Origin: Cellulomonadaceae bacterium
GTDB lineage: Bacteria > Actinomycetota > Actinomycetes > Actinomycetales > Cellulomonadaceae
Length of the DNA stretch: 6,150 nucleotides
Direction of reading: 5' to 3'
NCBI GenBank assembly: GCA_031282935.1
Contig: JAITCS010000175.1
Location: 1-6,150, forward strand
A model generated the notes under the pieces. That model was not told the DNA's origin. It did no database searches and saw nothing but the letters and a program-made list of their open reading frames with translations. Each line of letters begins with the position of its first letter. Position 1 is the stretch's first letter. Shown here one piece after another: positions 1 through 5,228 of this stretch. Position numbers and translations under genes: made by a program.

Positions 1-160
1 CGTTATACTTCAGCGGCGCCCCCATAACCTGGGGATCAATATTGCGCTCAATCTGGGCGAGCCTGGAAAATATGGTGCTCGAATTAGCGTCTGGCATCAA
101 AGGGGCCTCGGCAGGCAGCACTTCCGCGTCGCTCTCGGGCGCTAAGGGGTCACCAGTCAC
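1..160 (-). CDS. N-terminal fragment of an unrecognised protein, cut by the window edge
   Basis: A reading frame on the minus strand stays open from a GTG at 160 to the window edge (53 codons plus one base), with an in-frame TAA just upstream at about 170-172. It begins MTGDPLAPESDAEV and continues through a hydrophilic stretch to ...SRLAQIERNIDPQVMGAPLKYN. An internal ATG at 97 (MPDANSSTIF...) is an alternative start and has a GAGG eight bases upstream; the GTG instead has a -10-like hexamer six bases upstream and could be leaderless. I do not recognise the family. The Ile-Glu-Arg...Lys-Tyr-Asn segment reads like real protein rather than a shadow frame, and it is co-oriented with ffh. Too little is present to infer a function. 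Confidence 0.55.
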   Translation of the reverse strand, partial: MTGDPLAPESDAEVLPAEAPLMPDANSSTIFSRLAQIERNIDPQVMGAPLKYN

Positions 161-166
161 CGCCTC

Positions 167-172
167 AATTTA
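167..172 (-). promoter_or_regulatory. Possible -10 hexamer for the left-edge gene
   Basis: The minus strand reads TAAATT here, fitting the actinobacterial TANNNT pattern. It lies six bases before the GTG at 160, the distance expected for a leaderless transcript. No convincing -35 box is seen. Weak evidence from one hexamer. Confidence 0.25.
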
Positions 173-193
173 ACATGAATCGGGCGCCGGGCG

Positions 194-227
194 CGGGAAA
201 TGCTGGCCTAGCGGCGCGTGTTTCCCG
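194..227. repeat. Inverted repeat CGGGAAA / TTTCCCG
   Basis: Seven-base perfect arms CGGGAAA (194-200) and TTTCCCG (221-227) are separated by 20 bases. It sits upstream of the left-edge gene and at the edge of the palindromic repeat cluster. It could be a transcript hairpin or an operator; no T-run follows on either side, so a classical terminator is unlikely. Confidence 0.4.
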
Positions 228-238
228 GTGTTTGAGCC

Positions 239-263
239 GTGGTTTCGACGGGGCTCAACCGAC
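239..263 (-). repeat. REP-like palindrome, inverted copy
   Basis: Reads GTGGTT, TCGACGGGGCTC, AACCGAC on the plus strand: the reverse complement of the element at 280-302 with a one-base insertion in the centre and a degraded right arm. It faces the copy at 280-302 across 16 bases, so the two could pair over about 20 bp into a long hairpin or cruciform. Confidence 0.75.
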
Positions 264-279
264 GGCATGTCAGAACCCG

Positions 280-302
280 GTGGTTGAGCCTGTCGAAACC
301 AC
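280..302 (+). repeat. REP-like palindrome, intact copy 1
   Basis: Six-base arms GTGGTT and AACCAC flank an 11-base centre GAGCCTGTCGA. The centre starts and ends with GA, so folded RNA would place two G-A mismatches next to the arms. It is identical over all 23 bases to the copy at 600-622; both are preceded by AACCCG. Confidence 0.85.
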
Positions 303-321
303 CTGCCCGGTGGTTGAGCCT

Positions 322-393
322 GTGGTCGCTCCGCTCCCTAATCCCTCCTGGCCCTCGGGAGAATCCGCGAGCGCACTCTCCACTCGGGCTGCG
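322..393 (+). repeat. 72-nt repeat unit, copy 1
   Basis: Starts GTGGTCGCTCCGCTCCCT and ends ACTCGGGCTGCG. By hand alignment it matches the unit at 521-591 with four substitutions and one deleted base. It begins where the right arm of a palindrome should follow CCTGT, as if the palindrome centre had been opened. A short hairpin with CTCG (354-357) and CGAG (368-371) arms is shared with the other copy. Confidence 0.85.
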
Positions 394-400
394 TCGGTCA

Positions 401-423
401 CCGAAACCACCCCCCGAAACCAC
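401..423 (+). repeat. Two right-arm half-sites, CCGAAACCAC
   Basis: The 10-mer CCGAAACCAC occurs at 401-410 and again at 414-423. It matches the right end of the REP-like palindrome, so these are probably remnants of full copies, the first perhaps the displaced right arm of the element opened at 323. Confidence 0.7.
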
Positions 424-477
424 AAATTTCCCAAACCGAATTTAGGCTCCTGCCAACCGGACACCAAGCGCTAAAGG

Positions 478-494
478 GCGCGGTGCAACCGCGC
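478..494 (-). terminator. Perfect 7-bp hairpin, possible terminator for ffh
   Basis: Arms GCGCGGT (478-484) and ACCGCGC (488-494) with a 3-base loop form a compact, nearly all-GC stem. On the minus strand the stem is followed by CCTTTAG, a short T-run, about 150 bases past the ffh stop. This fits a weak intrinsic terminator for ffh transcription, but the T-run is poor and it may only be part of the repeat region. Confidence 0.4.
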
Positions 495-520
495 AGTCAG
501 CAAACCCGGCGGTTGAACCC

Positions 521-591
521 GTGGTCGCTCCGCTCCCTGCTCCCTCCTGGCCTCGGTAGAATCCGCGAGGGCACTCTCCACTCGGGCTGCG
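521..591 (+). repeat. 71-nt repeat unit, copy 2
   Basis: Second copy of the unit at 322-393, again joined to a palindrome left half (CCCGGCGGTTGAACCCGT, 505-522, with three changes from consensus) and followed after a few bases by an intact palindrome at 600-622. The CTCG/CGAG hairpin is kept, here CCTCG (551-555) and CGAGG (566-570). Confidence 0.85.
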
Positions 592-599
592 GCAACCCG

Positions 600-622
600 G
601 TGGTTGAGCCTGTCGAAACCAC
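600..622 (+). repeat. REP-like palindrome, intact copy 2, next to the ffh stop
   Basis: Identical to the copy at 280-302. It ends 19 bases downstream of the ffh stop codon, so the ffh mRNA would carry this stem-loop at its 3' end, where such elements can influence RNA decay or termination. That role is inferred from position only. Confidence 0.85.
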
Positions 623-641
623 ATAGTCCGAACCGGCGGGC

Positions 642-2531
642 CTAGAACCCGAACGCGCTCCCCGCGTTGGCGTTGGCGCCGAAAGCGTTGCCGGAGTTGG
701 GGCCGCCCAACGCCTTCGCGAGCGCCTCCTTCTCCTGCTGCGCCCGCTTGGCCGGGTTGCCCGATTTAGCCTTCTTGCCCTGCTGCGGTGCCGCTGTTCT
801 GGCCCCGGCTTTCTTGCCACGCCCTCCAAGGCCCGGCATCCCAGGCATACCCGGTAGGCCGCCACCGTTCTTCACCTGCCGCATCATCTTTTGGGCGTCC
901 GCGAACCTGTCCAGCAACTGGTTGACGGCCGTGGTGGTGGTGCCAGCACCCTTCGCGATTCGGGCGCGCCGTGACCCGTTGATGATCTTGGGCTGCTCTC
1001 GCTCCCCAGGGGTCATGGACTGGATGATGGCCTTGATCCGGTCCACCTCGCGCTCGTCAAAGTTCTCGATGGCTTCGCGCATTTCGCCCATGCCCGGCAA
1101 CATGCCGAGCATCTTCTTCATGGAGCCCATCTTTTTCATTTGCTCCATCTGCACCAGGAAATCGGCGAGCGTGAAGTCCTCCCCCTTGGCGACCTTGGCG
1201 GCCATTTTCTCGGCCTCGGCGGCGTCGAAGGCGCGCTCCGCCTGCTCGATCAGGGTGAGGATATCGCCCATGTCGAGGATGCGGGACGCCATCCGGTCGG
1301 GGTGGAACACCTCAAAGTCGGTCAACTTCTCGCCAGTGGACGCGAACATGATGGGGCGGCCCGTCACGGAGGCCACCGACAACGCGGCGCCACCTCGCGC
1401 GTCACCGTCTAGTTTCGCCAGGACAACCCCGGTGAAGCCCACGCCCTCTTGGAACGCTTTAGCAGTGGCGACGGCGTCCTGGCCGATCATCGCGTCAATC
1501 ACGAAGAGCACATCGTCCGGGTTGGTCGCGTCGCGGATGTCCGACGCCTGCTTCATCAGGTCGGTGTCCATGCCCAGACGACCAGCCGTGTCAATGATTA
1601 CGACGTCATAGAGTTTCTCGCGGGCGAACGCCAGGCCGTCACGGGCAACCTGAACAGGGTCGGCGACTTCGCGGCGCGGCGGCAAGGCGACTTGTACCGC
1701 TTGAGTGCGATCTGCGCCGAGCGGCTGCGGAGCTTGTGGCGCCGCTCCTGCTGGGCTGCCCGATGGAGTGCCTGGCTGAGTTGGCGCCGGTGCCGCACCG
1801 GGGCGCCGGAAAAGATTACCGAAACGTCCGCGCTGCTGCTCGGCGGCGGCCCTCGCAGCGGCCTCGTCGGCGGCTTGTTGGGCGGCAGCCTGCTGAGCGG
1901 CTTGGCGTGCCGCAACCTCTCGGGCTGCGGCCGCTTGGCGTTCCGCTTCCGCGCGGGCCTCTTCAATGGCCCGCTCCGCTTGGGCCCACTCTTCGGAGCC
2001 AGCGATCAGGGGGGCGTCCTCGTCGGAGGCGCCAACATTGCCCTTGTGTGGGGCGAAAACCTTAACCCCGGCGCGTTCCCCGACAACCTGCAACTGGGTT
2101 ACGGCATTAGGGCGCTGCAAATCGGCGGCCACCAACAACGGCGTGTGGCCCTGCTCGCGCAAGGCCAGGCCGAGCTTGCCTGCCAGAGTAGTTTTTCCGG
2201 CGCCCTGCAAACCGGCCAACATGATTACCGTGGGCGGGTTTTTCGCCCATTGCAGGGTACGAGTTTGGCCACCGAGCACCCCGATCAGTTCCTCGTGGAC
2301 GATCTTGACCATCTGCTGGGCGGGGTTGAGCGCGCCGGACAGTTCCGTGCCCAATGCTCGCTCCCGAACAGCGCCCGTGAACTCCCGCACCACCTCGACT
2401 GCCACGTCGGCGTCAAGCAGGGCGCGACGAATCTCACGAATGGTGCCATCAATGTCGGCTTCCGTGAGGCGGCCGTGTCCGCGCAGGTTCTTGAAAGTTG
2501 CGGTAAGCCGGTCGGAAAGGGAGTTAAACAC
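642..2531 (-). CDS. ffh: Signal recognition particle GTPase Ffh, with a large G-domain insertion
   Basis: Ffh is the protein subunit of the bacterial signal recognition particle: it binds SRP RNA and hydrophobic signal sequences on ribosomes and docks on FtsY. The 629-residue product starts MFNSLSDRLT at a GTG, matching the usual Ffh N terminus; no good Shine-Dalgarno precedes it. The N domain is about 1-95. The G domain has a P-loop GLQGAGKTT (107-115), DLQRP (137-141), DTAGR (314-318) and LAKLDGDARGG (371-381, Ala where Thr is usual). The M domain (about 455-555) has methionine-rich LVQMEQMKKMGSMKKM and the RNA-binding INGSRRARIAKGAG. A basic, Gly/Asn-rich tail (556-629) contains SGNPAKRA, common in actinobacteria. 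Residues about 166-289 are an extra segment between DLQRP and DTAGR: Ala/Glu/Gln-rich helix (179-233), basic RGRFGNLFRRP (234-244), then Pro/Ala-rich linker. It accounts for the length excess over the usual 450-550 residues. All key motifs are otherwise present, so the gene is probably functional. Confidence 0.97.
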   Translation of the reverse strand: MFNSLSDRLTATFKNLRGHGRLTEADIDGTIREIRRALLDADVAVEVVREFTGAVRERALGTELSGALNPAQQMVKIVHEELIGVLGGQTRTLQWAKNPPTVIMLAGLQGAGKTTLAGKLGLALREQGHTPLLVAADLQRPNAVTQLQVVGERAGVKVFAPHKGNVGASDEDAPLIAGSEEWAQAERAIEEARAEAERQAAAAREVAARQAAQQAAAQQAADEAAARAAAEQQRGRFGNLFRRPGAAPAPTQPGTPSGSPAGAAPQAPQPLGADRTQAVQVALPPRREVADPVQVARDGLAFAREKLYDVVIIDTAGRLGMDTDLMKQASDIRDATNPDDVLFVIDAMIGQDAVATAKAFQEGVGFTGVVLAKLDGDARGGAALSVASVTGRPIMFASTGEKLTDFEVFHPDRMASRILDMGDILTLIEQAERAFDAAEAEKMAAKVAKGEDFTLADFLVQMEQMKKMGSMKKMLGMLPGMGEMREAIENFDEREVDRIKAIIQSMTPGEREQPKIINGSRRARIAKGAGTTTTAVNQLLDRFADAQKMMRQVKNGGGLPGMPGMPGLGGRGKKAGARTAAPQQGKKAKSGNPAKRAQQEKEALAKALGGPNSGNAFGANANAGSAFGF

Positions 2532-2825
2532 GTCTAGGAGCTTTCGTTACAACAATATCGGGATAGTGATCTTTGGTTACGCGCAGGGCAGCGGATTGCA
2601 TTTGCTACCAGGCACACCAAATATAGCGGTACTCACCTGCCACCTTAGCTCATGGCCGCGATTCGCTCAAATCCCGCGACTCAGGCCATTTCAGCGTTGA
2701 GGCGCAATGGGACTCACCCGCGCCGCGCGATGATCCTGATTGCTAACATGCGAGGCAGCAAGTCCCGCCGCGCGATTTCCCTGAGCGCCGCCCGCGGAAG
2801 CCAGCAAGGCTGGTCGTGCGAGTTT
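2532..2825 (-). other. Intergenic region upstream of ffh (leader and probable promoter)
   Basis: A 294-bp gap between the SH3 gene and ffh. The ffh-proximal 120 bases (2541-2660) are clearly richer in A+T than their surroundings, as expected for a promoter. Candidate -10 hexamers on the minus strand are TATATT (2620-2625), which would give a leader of roughly 80 bases, and TATTGT (2552-2557). Neither has a good -35. TTTGGT (2572-2577) and ACCAAA (2616-2621) form inverted arms 38 bases apart. The rest (2661-2825) is GC-rich with no recognisable gene, tRNA or SRP RNA; a small CCAGC-AAG-GCTGG hairpin lies at 2801-2813 without a T-run. Confidence 0.5.
2620..2625 (-). promoter_or_regulatory. Possible ffh -10 hexamer TATATT
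   Basis: The minus strand reads TATATT, five of six matches to TATAAT, in the AT-richer part of the ffh upstream region. No clear -35 at 16-18 bases. It would give ffh its own transcript, independent of the SH3 gene. Confidence 0.3.
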
Positions 2826-3776
2826 CTAGCCCGGCGGCGTGAGGTCAACGTTCTGCGCCGCGACGTAGCCGCGCGTTCCCTGGTACTCAATCGGCACCCA
2901 ACCACCAGCGACCGGCCCGATCACGGTGATTTCGGCGCCGCGAGCCACCACTCGCAGCGGTTGGTTGCTGATGCTTGGGGCGGGGCGCAGGTTGGTGCTG
3001 TTGCGAATGTGGGCGATTGAGGTCTCGAAGTCTGGATCAAACTCTGGCCCCTCCGGTTCCGTGGCCTCACCAGCAGCTCCCCCACCGGCGGGCGCTGACC
3101 CGTAGCGCAACTGCACCAGCGAGCCCCACACCCAGCCCGCTTGGCCGCCGAAGTTGATTGGCACCCAGCCGTTCACCGGATCCCCTGTGACCTCAGCTTC
3201 AGAGCCTGCTGGCAAAACCGCGATCACCTGGCTGTTCTCCGTGGAGTTGGCGCGCATGTTGGCGCCCGTGGCCGCGAAAGCGACCCGGACGTTGGATTGC
3301 TCGCCTTCGCCGTTCTCGCCGTCTTCATCCTCGCCCTCCTCACCGTAATCGGCTGGCGGGGCGGTGGGTTGCACGGGGGCTGGCGGCGGCACTTCATCGT
3401 CTGCGGCTCCGGTGACCAGCACTGGTTGCAGCTCGGGCATGTTGCCCCAGGCTCCGGTGAGATACCCGACCGCGCCCATGGAAAGCGCGGCAAGCACGGC
3501 GAGCCCAGCTAAAAACTTGAGCCACGGCAGTCGCACTTTTCGCGTGGGACGCATTGGGAACACATCCATGCCAAATTCGTGGAAATCATCAAGATCACGG
3601 TCGTCCCCGATGGACTCAACCCGAGCCTCTTTTACCCAGGAGAACATGCCAGGCCGAGGTGCGTGCACCAGCGGTTCCACATAAACCTCATTTGTGGGGC
3701 CGACGGGCGCATCAAAATCGGGGAACTCACTTGGCAGCGGCGCTCCAGGGCGGACCTGAGTATCAGTTAGGCTCAC
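2826..3776 (-). CDS. Single-pass membrane protein with two bacterial SH3 domains
   Basis: A 316-residue protein starting at a GTG (MSLTDTQVRP), with AGAGAGG 12 bases upstream. Residues 1-83 are hydrophilic and acidic, ending in basic RPTRKVR; a transmembrane helix spans about 84-106. Basic residues before the helix predict a cytoplasmic N terminus and an outside C terminus. After a Pro-rich and very acidic linker (129-160, GEEGEDEDGENGEGEQ) come two SH3b-type repeats, about 163-223 and 252-312. Both share the pattern N-R, a raised-hydrophobic core, GWVPI, G-x-x-G-(W/Y)-V; the first has NMRANSTENSQVIAVL, the second NLRPAPSISNQPLRVV. SH3b domains often bind peptidoglycan or envelope ligands, so an envelope sensor or anchor role is likely. 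No catalytic domain is visible. It lies between ftsY and ffh, with gaps of 159 and 294 bases, so it may be transcribed separately. Exact function unknown. Confidence 0.9.
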   Translation of the reverse strand: MSLTDTQVRPGAPLPSEFPDFDAPVGPTNEVYVEPLVHAPRPGMFSWVKEARVESIGDDRDLDDFHEFGMDVFPMRPTRKVRLPWLKFLAGLAVLAALSMGAVGYLTGAWGNMPELQPVLVTGAADDEVPPPAPVQPTAPPADYGEEGEDEDGENGEGEQSNVRVAFAATGANMRANSTENSQVIAVLPAGSEAEVTGDPVNGWVPINFGGQAGWVWGSLVQLRYGSAPAGGGAAGEATEPEGPEFDPDFETSIAHIRNSTNLRPAPSISNQPLRVVARGAEITVIGPVAGGWVPIEYQGTRGYVAAQNVDLTPPG

Positions 3777-3788
3777 GAGCTTAATCTA

Positions 3789-3795
3789 CCTCTCT
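3789..3795 (-). promoter_or_regulatory. Ribosome binding site supporting the GTG start of the SH3 gene
   Basis: The minus strand reads AGAGAGG, 12 bases before the GTG at 3776. The spacing is slightly long, but no other start codon is better placed, and the encoded N terminus has no competing Met. Confidence 0.5.
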
Positions 3796-3851
3796 GCTCA
3801 ACTATGGCTAAACAACCTCGCCGAATAACTTTGTGATGTGCCGCAACTGAT

Positions 3852-3872
3852 TGGGATGACCCTAGAATCCCA
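3852..3872 (-). repeat. Stem-loop in the ftsY-SH3 gap
   Basis: Arms TGGGAT (3852-3857) and ATCCCA (3867-3872) enclose nine bases, 64 bases beyond the ftsY stop. It could contribute to ftsY 3'-end formation, but there is no T-run on the minus strand. The remainder of the 159-bp gap shows no clear promoter. Confidence 0.35.
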
Positions 3873-3935
3873 CAACCGTAGCGCCCGCCCCCACGACCCC
3901 GAGGCTCCAACCTCCCAGCGTGAATCCCCTGCGAA

Positions 3936-5132
3936 CTACCCCAGAATCCCGTCCACGAACTGCGCGGCGTCAAAGGGTGCCAAATCGTCTGGCCCCTCCC
4001 CCAAGCCGATCAGCTTCACGGGCACGCCGAGTTCGCGTTGCACCGAAATCACGATGCCGCCCTTGGCCGTGCCATCCAACTTGGTGAGCACGATGCCCGT
4101 AACCCCCGCCACCTGCGAGAACACCCGCGCTTGCTGCATCCCGTTTTGGCCCGTGGTGGCGTCAAGCACTAGAAGCACTTCGTTCAACTCCGCCTGGCTG
4201 TTTATCACCCGAGTTATCTTGCCTAGCTCATCCATCAAGCCGGTTTTGTTTTGCAAGCGCCCTGCGGTGTCCACAACTACCACATCCACCGCCTCTTCTT
4301 TGCCGCGTTGCACCGCCTCGAAAGCGACCGCAGCCGGGTCAGCGCCATCTCTGTCGGCCCGCACGGTTTCCACCCCGACCCGCTTGCCCCAGGTCTGGAG
4401 TTGGTCTGCGGCGGCGGCCCGGAAAGTGTCAGCCGCACCTAGCAGAACCGTGTGACCATCGGCCACGAGTGCCCTGGAAAGCTTGCCGATAGTCGTGGTT
4501 TTCCCCGTACCGTTGACGCCCACCACCAATATGACAGCAGGTTTCACCCCGTATTTGGGCACCAGATTCAATGACCTGTCCATGGTGGGGTCAACGAGTT
4601 TTATCAGTTCCTCGCGGAGCATGGCGCGCACGCGGGTTGGTTCGGCGGTGCCCTCAACTCGCACGCGCGTCTTGAGCGCTTGGACTAACTCTTCGGCTGG
4701 CCCGGCGCCAACGTCGGCAACGAGCAGCGTTTCCTCGATTTGATCCCAATCGCCCTCGGTCAAGTGGTCGCGGGACAAGAGTGAAAGGAGCCGGGCTCCC
4801 AGTGGGGAGCCGGAGCGCGCTAACCGGCTGCGCAGCCTGCCGAGCCTGGTCGCGGTGGCCTCTGGAGTGTCTAGGCTGGGCACTATTGGACGCGAACCCG
4901 GCTGCGCCCCCGCTCCCACACCCGGCCCAGCCGCTAAGCCTGGCTGTGTGGTCTTGGTGACGTGGGGCGCAGTGGGCGCATTTGCCCGTAATTCCGCGAT
5001 GGAGCGGCCCTTCTTTAGCTTGCGCGGGCGCACCAGCAGCGCCCAAAGCAGCAAACTAATACCGATCAACAACGCCGTGGCAAGGAATATCCACACGGCA
5101 ATCGGAAGGGCGCCCGGCGTAATAAGGATCAT
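3936..5132 (-). CDS. ftsY: Signal recognition particle receptor FtsY
   Basis: FtsY is the membrane-bound GTPase that receives SRP-ribosome complexes by pairing its NG domain with that of Ffh and hands them to the translocon. The 398-residue product starts at an ATG with AGGG eight bases upstream. Residues about 10-35 form a transmembrane helix (IAVWIFLATALLIG...), followed by basic RPRKLKKGR and a Pro/Gly-rich linker to about 90; the long acidic A domain of E. coli FtsY is absent, as is usual in actinobacteria. The N domain spans about 95-190. The G domain has a P-loop GVNGTGKTT (205-213), DTFRAAAADQL (235-245), DTAGR (288-292), TKLDGTAKGG (350-359), GLGEGPDDLAPFD (376-388), and ends FVDGILG. 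All GTPase motifs are intact and there is no insertion like the one in Ffh. ffh lies two genes downstream. Confidence 0.97.
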   Translation of the reverse strand: MILITPGALPIAVWIFLATALLIGISLLLWALLVRPRKLKKGRSIAELRANAPTAPHVTKTTQPGLAAGPGVGAGAQPGSRPIVPSLDTPEATATRLGRLRSRLARSGSPLGARLLSLLSRDHLTEGDWDQIEETLLVADVGAGPAEELVQALKTRVRVEGTAEPTRVRAMLREELIKLVDPTMDRSLNLVPKYGVKPAVILVVGVNGTGKTTTIGKLSRALVADGHTVLLGAADTFRAAAADQLQTWGKRVGVETVRADRDGADPAAVAFEAVQRGKEEAVDVVVVDTAGRLQNKTGLMDELGKITRVINSQAELNEVLLVLDATTGQNGMQQARVFSQVAGVTGIVLTKLDGTAKGGIVISVQRELGVPVKLIGLGEGPDDLAPFDAAQFVDGILG

Positions 5133-5140
5133 GTCCTTGA

Positions 5141-5144
5141 CCCT
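5141..5144 (-). promoter_or_regulatory. Shine-Dalgarno AGGG for ftsY
   Basis: AGGG on the minus strand lies eight bases before the ATG at 5132. A second match, AAGGA, is only one base from the ATG and too close to act. This supports the ATG as start, together with the transmembrane helix it provides. Confidence 0.45.
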
Positions 5145-5172
5145 AAATTACTGCACGGACAAGAACGGGCAA
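5145..5172 (-). promoter_or_regulatory. Possible ftsY promoter
   Basis: On the minus strand TTGCCC (5167-5172) and TAATTT (5145-5150) are 16 bases apart, fitting -35 and TANNNT -10 boxes. Transcription would start about 4-6 bases before the ATG, giving a very short leader without the AGGG site. Either the promoter or the Shine-Dalgarno call may therefore be wrong. Confidence 0.35.
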
Positions 5173-5178
5173 CTTGTC
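5158..5178. repeat. Inverted repeat GACAAG / CTTGTC in the folC-ftsY gap
   Basis: Perfect six-base arms (5158-5163, 5173-5178) separated by nine bases, overlapping the proposed -35 of ftsY. The symmetry is compatible with a dimeric regulator site, or with a weak hairpin behind folC; no T-run follows on the minus strand. Confidence 0.4.
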
Positions 5179-5228
5179 GCTCACCTGACGCCGCAACGTA
5201 AAACGACGCCACTCCGCCACGCAAGGCG

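Larger units (their letters stand above)
224..623. repeat. REP-like composite repeat cluster downstream of ffh
   Basis: This stretch, within the 481-bp gap between ffh and the left-edge gene, is built from variants of one palindromic element plus a duplicated unit. In order: a degenerate left half-site (224-238, CCCGGTGTTTGAGCC), an inverted full copy (239-263), a direct full copy (280-302), a left half (306-323) running into a 72-nt unit (322-393), two right half-sites (401-410, 414-423), a hairpin (478-494), a degraded left half (505-522) running into a second unit (521-591), and a full copy (600-622). The 18-mer CCCGGTGGTTGAGCCTGT is identical at 276-293, 306-323 and 596-613. Reading frames across it are low-complexity by-products. 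It resembles dispersed extragenic palindromes, probably non-autonomous; no transposase is in the window. Confidence 0.85.

Noticed and set aside
224..623. CRISPR array
   Set aside because: Repeats are unevenly spaced, occur in both orientations and as half-sites, spacers are not of constant length, and no cas genes are present.
175..865. Small open frames across the repeat cluster and the ffh 3' end, on both strands
   Set aside because: They translate the repeats into low-complexity Arg/Pro/Ser/Thr peptides without ribosome binding sites, and several run through repeat copies in different frames.
1665..2036. Ffh insertion as a frameshift artefact or a separate inserted gene or intein
   Set aside because: The frame is continuous with matching motifs on both sides, no intein splicing residues or endonuclease motifs are seen, and there are no terminal repeats.
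667..2537. Long plus-strand open frames (667-1611 and 1449-2537) opposite ffh
   Set aside because: They lie antisense to a clear ffh in a GC-rich region, where open antisense frames are expected; their proteins show no recognisable motifs.
2801..2813. CCAGC-AAG-GCTGG hairpin as terminator of the SH3 gene
   Set aside because: Only five base pairs with a three-base loop, and no T-run follows on the minus strand.
2532..2825. SRP RNA (ffs) gene next to ffh
   Set aside because: I looked for the conserved GGAAGCAGCC/GGTCAGG-type helix 8 core on both strands and found none; the gap is also mostly unstructured.
2652..3020. Plus-strand frame spanning the ffh upstream gap and the 3' end of the SH3 gene
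   Set aside because: More than half overlaps the SH3 gene in antisense, and the remainder is Arg/Ser-rich with no recognisable family.
3865..3950. Three copies of GAATCCC near the ftsY 3' end (about 3865, 3922 and 3944)
   Set aside because: Seven-base repeats in GC-rich sequence, irregularly spaced and partly inside ftsY; no structure links them.
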